From: 0-14-3-00-41-53 sp041500225
GTDB taxonomy: Bacteria > Nitrospirota > Thermodesulfovibrionia > Thermodesulfovibrionales > SM23-35
NCBI GenBank assembly: GCA_041500225.1
Contig: JBGQLV010000014.1
Coordinates: 1-39,987, forward strand
DNA: 39,987 nt
Reading direction: 5' to 3'
Shown here: positions 8,247-15,715 of the stretch, in pieces
How positions within the stretch are numbered: position 1 is the first letter of the stretch
Layout: every line of letters begins with the position of its first letter
Made by a program: the position numbers and the translations under genes
Notes under the pieces: generated by a model
Told to the model about the DNA's origin: nothing
Databases searched by the model: none
Seen by the model: only the letters and a program-made list of their open reading frames with translations

Positions 8247-8771
8247 TTATTTCACCGGCTCTATAAGGCCGAAATTACCATCCCTCCTGCGATATATAAC
8301 GTTTATATCTCCGCTATTGTCATTTGTAAAAACAAAGAAGTTTTTGTCGAGAAGGTCCATCTGCATAGCAGCCTCATCCGGGTTCATTGGTTTAAGCTCG
8401 AACCGTTTATTTTTTATAATCCTGCCCACCTCTGCAGTAGTTGCAGCCTCTGTTTCTGTGGTGCCGGCCTTTCCTTCAGATTTTCTATGTGAAACAAGTT
8501 TCTCTTTGTATTTTTTTATCTGTCTTTCGAGTTTTTCTACTACCTCATCGATTGACGAATACACCTCACCTGTAATTCCTTCTGCCTGTATAAGCACCCC
8601 GTTGGCCTTGAGAAGGACTTCTACTTTATGTCTGTATTTTTCTACGCTGAGAGTAACAATAGCCTCTGAAATATTCGACATATAACGATCAAACCTTTTA
8701 ATCTTTTTCTCTGCATAGTCTCTTAGAGCAGGTGTAATTTCAAGATGCCTTCCAGTCACGATAATATTCAT
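8247..8771 (-). CDS. hpf: long-form ribosome hibernation promoting factor
   Basis: A 174-residue protein of the long HPF type. The N-terminal S30AE domain (about 1-100) begins MNIIVTGRHLEITPALRDYA and includes KIKRFDRYMSNISEA. A charged linker follows (about 105-130), then the C-terminal dimerisation domain with KPMNPDEAAMQMDLLDKNFFVF and INVIYRRRDGNFGLIEP. Long HPF binds 30S subunits and pairs 70S ribosomes into inactive 100S dimers in stationary phase. It lies 15 bp downstream of rpoN, a very common arrangement, and is probably cotranscribed with it. Confidence 0.95.
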   Translation of the reverse strand: MNIIVTGRHLEITPALRDYAEKKIKRFDRYMSNISEAIVTLSVEKYRHKVEVLLKANGVLIQAEGITGEVYSSIDEVVEKLERQIKKYKEKLVSHRKSEGKAGTTETEAATTAEVGRIIKNKRFELKPMNPDEAAMQMDLLDKNFFVFTNDNSGDINVIYRRRDGNFGLIEPVK

Positions 8772-8786
8772 AAGCCCTCCTTTTAG

Positions 8787-10226
8787 TTAGCCGAATTTTC
8801 TTCGATGTGTTTGAGATGGTATCCCCATTCCCTCCCTGTATTTTGCAACAGTTCTCCTGGCAATTATAATGCCATTTTTCTTTAAGATCTCTCCTATATT
8901 CTGGTCGCTAAGAGGCTTTTGGGAATCCTCTTCTATCACAATCTTCCTTATAATATCCTTTACAGATGTAGACGAAACACTCCCCATACCACTTTGTAGT
9001 GCGCTGCTGAAGAGGAACCTGAAACAAAAGGTCCCATGTTCGCACGACAGATATTTGCTCGATGTAACCCTGCTTATTGTGCTCTCATGCATATTTAATA
9101 CTGATGCAACATCCCTCAGGGTTAAAGGTTTGAGATATTTTATGCCCTTATCAAAAAACTCTGTTTGAAGACTTAGGAGACTCTCTGTTACTCTATATAT
9201 AGTTCTGTCCCTCTGATCAAGACTTTTTAGAAGTCCAACAGCAGAGCGTAGCTTCTCGACAAGAAACTGCTTATCCTCTTTTGAAACCGCATTATTCTGT
9301 TGGATGAGTTTTTTGTAAAAACTACTGACCCTCAATCTCGGCAGACCTTCATCATTTAAAATAATCTGATATCCGTCTGCTGTTTTAACCAGGAATACAT
9401 CAGGGACAACATAGTTTGTATTGTAGTTTGAGAAATTTCTGCCTGGTTTGGGTTCAAGCCCTTCAATAATCTTTACAGCGCTCATAATATCTTTCAGGGG
9501 CAGGTTGTACTGCTGAGCAATCTGGGGATATTTCCTTTTTTCAAGTTCATCCATGTTGTTAATAATTATCTTTTCTACAAGGGTACCACCGAGGTTCAGC
9601 GCCTTGAGCTGTAAGAGCAGACATTCCATAACGTTTCTTGCACCCACCCCTATGGGGTCAAAACCCTGTATCAAACTGAGTGCCTTCTCAACTGGTTCTC
9701 TCTGAGTCTTTGTTCCATCTATTATCTCCTCTATAGATGCCCTCAGATATCCGTTTTCATCTATATTGCCTATTATGACCTCCCCTATCTTTCTTATGCT
9801 TTCCGGATCATTTGAGAACCTTAATTGCCAAAGGAGATGGTCATAGAGGTCTGGTCCTCTGGTAAGAAACTGTTCAAATGATGGGGGAGATACAGTCCCG
9901 GGATTGAAATATCCCAAATCTTTTCCATCATACCCCCTTTCTTCAAAGTATTCATCTACCGTGAAATTCATAAGCTTTTCGAGCGGAGCCTCTGCATCCT
10001 CTTGTGCCTCCTCAATTTCTACAGACTCTTTCTCCTCTTGTGTAAGCTCCTCTACGGGTATTTCCTCAACAGACTCTTCAAGAAATGGATTTTCTATAAG
10101 TTCCTGACTGAGAAACTCGGAAAGTTCAAGATGTGGCAATTGCAGCAGTTTTATTGCCTGCTGGAGTTGAGGTGTAAGTATTAACTTCTGTGATAGCCTG
10201 AGTTCAAGTCTGCTTTCAAGAGCCAT
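8787..10226 (-). CDS. rpoN: RNA polymerase sigma-54 factor
   Basis: A 479-residue sigma-54. Region I at the N-terminus is Gln/Leu-rich (LTPQLQQAIKLLQLPHLEL). An acidic region II follows (about 55-85), then the core-binding region and HTH, and the C-terminal RpoN box ARRTVAKYRE near residue 455. Sigma-54 needs enhancer-binding ATPases and reads GG/GC promoters; no such activator is in this window. The ATG overlaps the lptB stop (TAATG), so translation is coupled. The gene is intact and lacks insertions. Confidence 0.97.
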   Translation of the reverse strand: MALESRLELRLSQKLILTPQLQQAIKLLQLPHLELSEFLSQELIENPFLEESVEEIPVEELTQEEKESVEIEEAQEDAEAPLEKLMNFTVDEYFEERGYDGKDLGYFNPGTVSPPSFEQFLTRGPDLYDHLLWQLRFSNDPESIRKIGEVIIGNIDENGYLRASIEEIIDGTKTQREPVEKALSLIQGFDPIGVGARNVMECLLLQLKALNLGGTLVEKIIINNMDELEKRKYPQIAQQYNLPLKDIMSAVKIIEGLEPKPGRNFSNYNTNYVVPDVFLVKTADGYQIILNDEGLPRLRVSSFYKKLIQQNNAVSKEDKQFLVEKLRSAVGLLKSLDQRDRTIYRVTESLLSLQTEFFDKGIKYLKPLTLRDVASVLNMHESTISRVTSSKYLSCEHGTFCFRFLFSSALQSGMGSVSSTSVKDIIRKIVIEEDSQKPLSDQNIGEILKKNGIIIARRTVAKYREGMGIPSQTHRRKFG

Positions 10227-10948
10227 TAAAGTGTAAACTCCTCTCCAAGAAAAGCCTCTCTGACCCTCGGGTCTGCTACAATTTTGTCAGGTCTGCCCTC
10301 TTCAAGTATCTCACCGTTGCTAATAATATATGCCCTGTCTGTTATAGAAAGTGTATCTCTCACATTATGGTCTGTTATAAGTATCCCGAGGCCTCTGCTT
10401 TTAAGATAATTGAGCATCTTTTTGAGTTCTATTATTGCAATAGGGTCTATACCTGCAAATGGTTCATCAAATAATATAAACCTTGGTTTTATAGCAATAG
10501 CCCTTGCTATTTCAGTCTTCCTCCTCTCGCCTCCGGAGAGCTTATAGCCATCTTTTTTAGTAAGTTCTGTAAGGTTAAACTCCTTTAATAACCGGCCTAC
10601 CTCAACATCAATCTCATCCTTGCGGAGTCCTATTATCTCGAGTACTGCCTTTAGATTATCTTCAACTGTGAGTTTCCTGAATATAGATGGTTCCTGAGGC
10701 AAGTAGCTTATCCCCATCATAGCCCTTCGGTACATTGGAAGCCGGGTTATATCTTCATTGTCGAGAAAGATTTTTCCCTGATCAGGTTTTATAAGCCCTA
10801 CCACCATATAGAAAGTAGTCGTCTTACCTGCGCCGTTAGGACCAAGGAGACCTACAATCTCGCCTGTGTTAACATAAAGGTTCAGATCCTTAACAACATG
10901 CCTTTTGCCATAATTTTTTGAAAGCCCTTTTGTCTCAAGGATGTGCAT
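10226..10948 (-). CDS. lptB: LPS export ABC transporter ATPase LptB
   Basis: A 240-residue ABC ATPase with Walker A GPNGAGKTT, the LptB-typical PQEPSIFRKLTVEDN segment, signature LSGGERRK, Walker B FILFDEPFAGIDP and the switch His in ITDHNVRDTL. LptB drives LptFG in extracting lipopolysaccharide from the inner membrane; lptF and lptG are not in this window. The gene follows lptA by 15 bp and overlaps rpoN by one base. Confidence 0.97.
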   Translation of the reverse strand: MHILETKGLSKNYGKRHVVKDLNLYVNTGEIVGLLGPNGAGKTTTFYMVVGLIKPDQGKIFLDNEDITRLPMYRRAMMGISYLPQEPSIFRKLTVEDNLKAVLEIIGLRKDEIDVEVGRLLKEFNLTELTKKDGYKLSGGERRKTEIARAIAIKPRFILFDEPFAGIDPIAIIELKKMLNYLKSRGLGILITDHNVRDTLSITDRAYIISNGEILEEGRPDKIVADPRVREAFLGEEFTL

Positions 10949-10963
10949 AATTTACCCGGTTCC

Positions 10964-11458
10964 TTATTGCTCTTTCTTTTTAGTCAGGAAGACCTTGCTG
11001 TTTTCAACAAGGAACTGGTCTTCATTCAAAAGGTATGTCATCTTCTTACCCGTAACAACATTTTCGCCATCTATAGCCCGCGGCTCACCTGTAAAGATAA
11101 CTTTTTCTCCATCGGCATAATAAGTGGCTTCCTTAGAAGTAATAATCCTGTTCTCTTTAATTAATTTAACCTCTCCTGCTGCCTCAATCTTCGTAACATC
11201 TCCGGTATCTTTATTATAGTATACGAGCATCCTATCCGCATAAATAGTAATATCTGTTGTCCTTGCAACAACAGAATGTTCAAAAAGGGCAGTATGGGCT
11301 TTATTATCCGCAGTTAGTATCTCAGAAGTAATAATTATCGGGCCTTTTATCTTTTTTGCTTCTTCCGCAGAGAAAACATTTATAGATAGCAAGAAAAAGA
11401 TAACCAGGGATCCGCTGAGACGGAAAAGATTATTTATGAAAAGTTGCCTTGACATCAT
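10964..11458 (-). CDS. lptA: periplasmic LPS bridge protein LptA
   Basis: A 164-residue OstA/LptA-family protein. An N-terminal signal peptide (VIFFLLSINVFSA) is followed by the beta-jellyroll repeat pattern (IIITSEILTADNKAHTALFE, YYNKDTGDVTKIEAAGEVKL, YADGEKVIFTGEPRAIDGEN). LptA forms the periplasmic bridge between LptC and LptD. The start overlaps the end of lptC by 29 bp, and two adjacent ATG codons (11458 and 11455) could serve. It is followed at 15 bp by lptB. Confidence 0.9.
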   Translation of the reverse strand: MMSRQLFINNLFRLSGSLVIFFLLSINVFSAEEAKKIKGPIIITSEILTADNKAHTALFEHSVVARTTDITIYADRMLVYYNKDTGDVTKIEAAGEVKLIKENRIITSKEATYYADGEKVIFTGEPRAIDGENVVTGKKMTYLLNEDQFLVENSKVFLTKKKEQ

Positions 11459-11954
11459 TTAATATACTTACTTTTTGTCCTGCATCTGCCTTCATGCCCT
11501 TGCCTTCAACTTCGAACCTTTTGCTTTCAAACTTTATCCTGCCATCTGTCTTAATCTCTCCAGAAGAAGCCTCATAATCAATTGAGTCTGCTGTTATTGT
11601 GTAATCCTTTGCCTCAGCCCGTACAATACCATCAGTAGTGAAGCTCTGTTCTGAAAGATTATATACGCCTTTATCAGCATAAAGTACAAGGCCATTTTTC
11701 TGCATTACCATGTTAATATCACTGAGTTCGGCCTTATTTTCACCTTCTGTAAAATCTGCCTTCTTTGCGCTCAGCGTCCAGATAGTAATACCATTCTTCT
11801 TATGTAATATCTTGAGACCCTCAATAAAAGAGTTCCCTTTTATCTGTAAATCCCGACTGATTTCACTGCCATTTCTTAGCATAACAAAAAGCATGCTGAA
11901 AAATAAGACAGAAAGCCCGATCGCTAAAATCTTTTTCATACAAAATTTTATCAT
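11430..11954 (-). CDS. lptC: LPS export protein LptC
   Basis: A 174-residue bitopic protein. One N-terminal transmembrane helix (KKILAIGLSVLFFSMLFVML) precedes a periplasmic OstA-type domain (FTEGENKAELSDINMVMQKN, YADKGVYNLSEQSFTTDGIV, and the typical EVEGKGMKADAGQK ending). LptC recruits LptA to the LptB2FG complex. The ATG at 11954 and a second ATG five codons later (MKKILAIG) are both plausible; neither has a strong binding site. It is the first gene of lptC-lptA-lptB-rpoN. Confidence 0.88.
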   Translation of the reverse strand: MIKFCMKKILAIGLSVLFFSMLFVMLRNGSEISRDLQIKGNSFIEGLKILHKKNGITIWTLSAKKADFTEGENKAELSDINMVMQKNGLVLYADKGVYNLSEQSFTTDGIVRAEAKDYTITADSIDYEASSGEIKTDGRIKFESKRFEVEGKGMKADAGQKVSILNDVKATFHK

Positions 11955-12067
11955 ACAGTGAAAACTATGTAAACCTATGATTCAAAAAGCGTGAGAGAAG
12001 ATTTTGTTGCAAAAACCTTTTTACCTGTAGATAATATTAACAAATCGAGCGATTCGCAATTTTAAAT

Positions 12068-12163
12068 GTAGCCGCAACCTTTAGGTTGCGAGATTTTATT
12101 ACAAATTTATCAATTGTACCCACTGAAATGGTTGATAAACGCAGGCTAAAGCCTGCGGCTACC
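12068..12163. repeat. paired REP hairpins with GTAGCCGC ends
   Basis: Two hairpins face each other: GCAACCTTTAGGTTGC (12073-12088) and GCAGGCTAAAGCCTGC (12141-12156). The whole is bracketed by GTAGCCGC and GCGGCTAC. The element at 30922-31010 has the same layout and nearly the same second hairpin. This is the architecture of REP doublets mobilised in trans by Y1 (REP-type) transposases; no such transposase is in this window. Confidence 0.75.
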
Positions 12164-12200
12164 AAAAGGGCTTTTGCAAGAGCATAATCACAAGTTAAAA

Positions 12201-12521
12201 ATGATTACATTCGATGATTTCAAAAAGTTAGATATCCGAGTTGGAAAGATTTTATCTGGTGAGAAAGTAAGCGGAACAGATAAACTGATGAAATTAGAAG
12301 TTGATTTCGGCACAGAAAAAAGACAGATGATCGCAGGAATTGCTCAATTTTTTGAACCTGACCACCTGATTGGAAAGGAAATCCCGGTTCTTTTAAATTT
12401 AGAACCCAGAAGTTTTAAAGGAATTGAGAGTCAGGGAATGATTCTCGCAATAGATGTCAATGGGAAACCGGTCCTTTTACATCCTGAGAGAGAAGTCCCT
12501 CCGGGAAGTGTTATAAGATAA
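12201..12521 (+). CDS. free-standing tRNA-binding (MetG C-terminal/CsaA-like) protein
   Basis: About 106 residues forming a single OB-fold tRNA-binding domain: ITFDDFKKLDIRVGKILSGE at the start, then GIAQFFEPDHLIGKEIPV and the diagnostic ESQGMILA. It resembles the C-terminal dimerisation domain of methionyl-tRNA synthetase and CsaA-type proteins, which bind structured RNA. Here it stands alone with no synthetase adjacent. I prefer ATG 12201 because families begin at MI(T/S)xDDF. A TTG at 12174 lies next to the REP element and adds nine unlike residues. Confidence 0.85.
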   Translation: MITFDDFKKLDIRVGKILSGEKVSGTDKLMKLEVDFGTEKRQMIAGIAQFFEPDHLIGKEIPVLLNLEPRSFKGIESQGMILAIDVNGKPVLLHPEREVPPGSVIR

Positions 12522-12542
12522 TCGTAAATCAGGTTAACGATT
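12520..12542. terminator. weak hairpin between convergent genes
   Basis: AATCGT (12520-12525) and ACGATT (12537-12542) can pair across an 11-nt loop, directly between the stop of the tRNA-binding protein and the stop of the cytochrome gene. There is a short T run after it on the plus strand. The stem is A/T-rich, so this is only a candidate bidirectional terminator. Confidence 0.3.
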
Positions 12543-12548
12543 GGAATT

Positions 12549-13688
12549 TTAAGGGTTCTGACTTTTTTGAGTATGGCAGGTGAAGCAGCCGCCAGAGCCA
12601 CCTCCGCCGGCAACCATGTTACTGTAATTCCATCTGAGTATATCTGCATATGGGGTAGCATGCGCAGAATGACAGGAGAGGCACATGACAACATCTGTCC
12701 CTGGTGTAACTATATTGCTCATAGAATCAGGAACTGTTGTCCTGGCAACAGGGGCCTCTACACTGTAAGTTGTATATGCTGAATATTCACCACTGTTGGG
12801 TAAAGTTATATCGGTCGGGTGCCTCGTGAAGGGTGAAAGAGTATCACCACCTATCCCTGATAATACATGAAATTGTCCATGGCATGTAGCACAGAACCCG
12901 CTTATTGTGTAATTCACAGGACGTATTTTCATGGTAAAAGGAGGATTGGTATCATGACAATCATTGCAATCACTACCCACCATAGGGGAAGTCGCTCCAA
13001 AATATTCATTATGACTATTTTTATCCTTGTTCTGCCACTTATCCGTCGTATTTTCAAGACCTTTTACACCCCATAAGAATCGGTAGCTGTTATAACTCCC
13101 AGTAGCGGTGTTGCACTTACCCTCTACGTTTTGATGGTGAGCACCCTTTAAACTTGTTAGCCCACTCCCACTTGCACCAAATTGGCGCCATCCATGGCAA
13201 CCATTATTCCCAGCGCATGTAAGTTCTGTATTTCTGGCTGCTGGAGAATGAAACCTGCCTGGTGCGTCGGTAAGGACGGTCTCATTATAAGCGGCGCCTA
13301 AATCAATTACATTGTGTCCTGCGCTATTTTGGTCTGCTGTTACACGGGATTTTGCTCCGGTAATATAGGCAAAATTCCCACCAGCTAAATCCCCTGTAGC
13401 ATCTGTGTGATAGACCTGGGGAATATCACTTCCCCCTAAGGTTACAATTTTATTCGCGGTACCCATACCATGACAACCAAGGCAGTTACCACGAGTTAAT
13501 GCACCATATGGACCGGTACCTTTCCATGACTGACCGGTGGCTCCGTACGTAGCCATAGCAGTTCCATTCTGGCTATTATGCATGGTATGACAGTTGGCAC
13601 AATTACCGGTAACCTTGGCATCAGCAAAGCCATAAGCAAGGATAAGAAAAAAAAGTATTATAAAACCTATACTTAGTACCGTTTTTAT
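12549..13688 (-). CDS. secreted multiheme cytochrome c, apparent ATA start
   Basis: The frame gives about 379 residues when read from ATA at 13686-13688. It opens with a signal peptide (KTVLSIGFIILFFLILAYGFADA), then has six CxxCH haem sites (CANCH, CLGCH, CNDCH, CATCH, CLSCH, CFTCH) and one CAGNNGCH site that would be a CX5CH variant. A His-rich region (GAHHQN) could supply distal ligands. It is likely a periplasmic or extracellular electron carrier. The first ATG (13583) falls after the first CxxCH and inside the mature protein, so it cannot be the true start. GGAG lies seven bases before the ATA, exactly where an ATG is expected. It converges with the tRNA-binding protein gene. Confidence 0.82.
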   Translation of the reverse strand: MKTVLSIGFIILFFLILAYGFADAKVTGNCANCHTMHNSQNGTAMATYGATGQSWKGTGPYGALTRGNCLGCHGMGTANKIVTLGGSDIPQVYHTDATGDLAGGNFAYITGAKSRVTADQNSAGHNVIDLGAAYNETVLTDAPGRFHSPAARNTELTCAGNNGCHGWRQFGASGSGLTSLKGAHHQNVEGKCNTATGSYNSYRFLWGVKGLENTTDKWQNKDKNSHNEYFGATSPMVGSDCNDCHDTNPPFTMKIRPVNYTISGFCATCHGQFHVLSGIGGDTLSPFTRHPTDITLPNSGEYSAYTTYSVEAPVARTTVPDSMSNIVTPGTDVVMCLSCHSAHATPYADILRWNYSNMVAGGGGSGGCFTCHTQKSQNP

Positions 13689-13734
13689 GTTTTATCTCCT
13701 CTTCCCTAAATAAATATTTTACTATTAAATATTA

Positions 13735-13783
13735 TTTTTGTCTGTCAGGAGAGTTTGATATTTTATATTATTTATATAGAGAA
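13735..13783 (-). promoter_or_regulatory. repeat copy A of the TCAAACTCTCCTGACAGACAAAA motif
   Basis: On the minus strand this reads TCAAACTCTCCTGACAGACA followed by A-rich sequence, beginning about 47 bp upstream of the cytochrome start. A near-identical copy of about 44 bp lies at 13817-13860, and a third core copy lies at 29011-29035. The repeat holds no inverted symmetry. It may be a binding site for a regulator, or a mobile short repeat. Confidence 0.5.
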
Positions 13784-13816
13784 CATCATAAAATACTAAG
13801 CAAATATTGTGCCAGG

Positions 13817-13860
13817 TTTTGTCTGTCAGGAAAGTTTGATATTTTATATTATATAGAGAA
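13817..13860 (-). promoter_or_regulatory. repeat copy B of the TCAAACTYTCC motif
   Basis: A direct repeat of 13735-13783 about 81 bp further upstream of the cytochrome gene. The only core difference is AAAG for GAGAG on the plus strand, and the ATTTTATATTAT...ATAGAGAA flank is also shared. The copies could act on the cytochrome gene, on the divergent ADP-ribosylglycohydrolase gene, or on both. Confidence 0.5.
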
Positions 13861-13871
13861 ACCTATGTAGT

Positions 13872-13919
13872 CGTCTATGACCCGTAGGGTAGAGAAATAA
13901 TACCGTCGATGACTCATAG
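13872..13919. promoter_or_regulatory. 16-bp direct repeats, 32 bp apart
   Basis: CGTCTATGACCCGTAG (13872-13887) and CGTCGATGACTCATAG (13904-13919) agree at 13 of 16 positions, and their starts are 32 bp apart, about three helical turns. They lie 23-70 bp before the ADP-ribosylglycohydrolase start. This is the geometry of a tandem operator, though no cognate regulator is known. Confidence 0.4.
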
Positions 13920-13929
13920 ATAAAGGAAA

Positions 13930-13941
13930 GGTATTAATACC
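13930..13941. promoter_or_regulatory. perfect 12-bp palindrome abutting the start codon
   Basis: GGTATTAATACC ends at the base before the ATG at 13942. The ribosome binding site (AAAGGAAAG, 13922-13930) abuts it, so protein binding or RNA pairing here could affect initiation. Regulation is inferred from position only. Confidence 0.35.
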
Positions 13942-14955
13942 ATGTTACCACATAAAGATCAGTTCAGTGGCTGTCTGATTGGCCAATGTCTGGGTGATGC
14001 CCTTGGTTTTGTTGTGGAAGGTTTTTCACCAGAGGCATGCAAAAGGTATGTAGAAGATATTCTAAAGACAGAGAGGGCTGGAGAGTTCGGCCATTGGCCA
14101 TTTCCTTTCGGACAGTATTCAGATGATTCACAACTTGCCCGTGAATTTATTCAAAGCTATGTTACCTGCAAAAAATTTGACCCTAGCGACTATGCAGAAC
14201 GAATAAAGCTTATCTTTGTTGAGAAAAGAATTGTAGCTTTTGGGTATTCAACAAAGGAGGCGGCAAAAAGATTATGTATGGGTATCTCATGGGAAGAATC
14301 CGGTGCGCCTGCTCCTTCAGCAGGAAATGGCAGCGCTATGCGAGCTGCTCCTGCAGGCTTGTTCTTTTTTGACAATCCACAGATGCTTATTCAGGCAGCA
14401 TATAATCAGGGCAGAATTACTCATAAAGACCCGCGTAGCTCTGCAGGAGCAGTCGCGATTAGTGGTGCGGTTGCCTTGGTGCTTCAGGAGAAAACAATAA
14501 ACCCTGACTCTTTTTTATCAACTCTTGCAGATTGGTCTGGTACGATTGAACCAGGCTTTGCTTCTGAACTTAAAAAATTGATTCAATGGTTATCCCTTCC
14601 ACCTGAAGAAGCTGTAACCTTTATCTCTAAAGCAGGGCTTGATTCTGACTATGTTGATGATGATGAATGGAAAGGGATATCTGCATTTGTAATCAGCAGT
14701 GTTCTTTGGAGCCTCTATTCATTCCTCAGGACACCTGATGATTACTGGGAAACCATCTGCACAGCTATAGCAGTAGGCGGAGATGTAGATACAACAGCAG
14801 CAATGGCAGGAGCAATCAGCGGCGCCTATCTGGGAATTGGTGCAATACCTTCACATCTGTTACGTTTTCTGACAGACAGGAAGACATGGGGGTTTGACGA
14901 GCTCGTTGAATTAGCACACCAGTGCTATGAAATAAAAATGCAGCAGGTCCAATGA
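13942..14955 (+). CDS. ADP-ribosylglycohydrolase (DraG/ARH-like)
   Basis: A 337-residue protein of the ADP-ribosyl-glycohydrolase fold. The metal-binding motifs are visible: GCLIGQCLGDALG at the N-terminus, YSDDSQLA at about 55-62, GNGSAMRAAPAGL at about 130, ITHKDPRSSAGA at about 155, and VGGDVDTTAAMAGAISGAYLG near 275-295. Such enzymes remove ADP-ribose from proteins (nitrogenase reductase in the case of DraG) or from nucleic acids and small molecules. No DraT or other ADP-ribosyltransferase and no nitrogenase gene is nearby, so the substrate is open. It is a single gene with two unusual upstream repeat sets and is divergent from the cytochrome. Confidence 0.85.
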   Translation: MLPHKDQFSGCLIGQCLGDALGFVVEGFSPEACKRYVEDILKTERAGEFGHWPFPFGQYSDDSQLAREFIQSYVTCKKFDPSDYAERIKLIFVEKRIVAFGYSTKEAAKRLCMGISWEESGAPAPSAGNGSAMRAAPAGLFFFDNPQMLIQAAYNQGRITHKDPRSSAGAVAISGAVALVLQEKTINPDSFLSTLADWSGTIEPGFASELKKLIQWLSLPPEEAVTFISKAGLDSDYVDDDEWKGISAFVISSVLWSLYSFLRTPDDYWETICTAIAVGGDVDTTAAMAGAISGAYLGIGAIPSHLLRFLTDRKTWGFDELVELAHQCYEIKMQQVQ

Positions 14956-15012
14956 ATATCATTTATAAAAGCCAATAAAGCAAACTTTTAACCAAATTCC
15001 TCTTTACATCCC

Positions 15013-15048
15013 TTGACAAAATACTACATTTTAGTATACATATGTATA
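15013..15048 (+). promoter_or_regulatory. lexA promoter with overlapping operator-like palindromes
   Basis: TTGACA (15013-15018) and TATACA (15035-15040) are spaced by 16 bp. Between and over them lie the dyad ATACTA-N5-TAGTAT (15021-15037) and the perfect palindrome TATACATATGTATA (15035-15048). A repressor bound to either would block polymerase; LexA autoregulation is the obvious inference. The predicted transcription start falls only a few bases before the ATG at 15050. Confidence 0.65.
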
Positions 15049-15049
15049 T

Positions 15050-15649
15050 ATGAAAGATTTAACAGAAAAACAGAAAAGAATACTGGAATTCCTCGTAGAG
15101 TACACCAAAAGTCATGGATACCCTCCAACTGTCAGAGAGATAGGGGAGCACTTCAGGTTTCTATGGGCTGCTGCGAGAGGACATCTTCAGGCACTTCAGA
15201 GGAAGGGTTTTATAAGAATAAACCCTTCCATATCGAGAGGGATAGAGATTCCAGGTATAAAGCCATCAAGTGGATTCATGCTCCCTGTTGCAGGAAAGAT
15301 ACGGGCAGGCAGGCCGATACTGGCAAGAGAGGACATCGATGCTCACATACTAATTGATAAATCCCTATTCCCCCATTCAGATGCGTTTTCTTTGAGGGTA
15401 ACAGGAGACAGCATGATAGAAGCAGGGATACTAAATGGAGATTATGTGGTAGTAAGACCGCAGAAGACAATCGGAAACGGAGAGATCGGCGTTGTCCTTA
15501 TAGACGATGAGGCGACAATAAAAAGGGTTTTTAAAGAGAGAAAGAAAATAGTCCTTAAGCCTGAAAACAAAGATATGAAACCCTCTATGCATAATCCTGA
15601 TGAAGTGAGCATTATAGGCAGGGTTGTGGGAGTGATAAGGAAGATATGA
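15050..15649 (+). CDS. lexA: SOS repressor LexA
   Basis: A 199-residue LexA of normal length. The N-terminal winged-helix domain begins MKDLTEKQKRILEFLVEYTK and has YPPTVREIGEHF. The scissile Ala86-Gly87 lies in KIRAGRP. The S24-type latent protease has its nucleophile Ser121 in GDSMIEAG and general-base Lys158 in ATIKRVF. It represses DNA-damage genes and self-cleaves on RecA filaments. No Shine-Dalgarno precedes the ATG, and the promoter suggests a leaderless or near-leaderless transcript. Downstream, after a repeat-filled gap of about 330 bp, lies the small RPVRF protein. Confidence 0.95.
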   Translation: MKDLTEKQKRILEFLVEYTKSHGYPPTVREIGEHFRFLWAAARGHLQALQRKGFIRINPSISRGIEIPGIKPSSGFMLPVAGKIRAGRPILAREDIDAHILIDKSLFPHSDAFSLRVTGDSMIEAGILNGDYVVVRPQKTIGNGEIGVVLIDDEATIKRVFKERKKIVLKPENKDMKPSMHNPDEVSIIGRVVGVIRKI

Positions 15650-15715
15650 TCACAGGGATTCAAAATATAACGGAGGCAGGTGCTGGAGAATAATGACACT
15701 TTGGAAAGAAACCAT

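Noticed and set aside
14190..14375. Reverse open frame inside the ADP-ribosylglycohydrolase gene
   Set aside because: It lies wholly within a well-conserved gene on the other strand and has no family resemblance.
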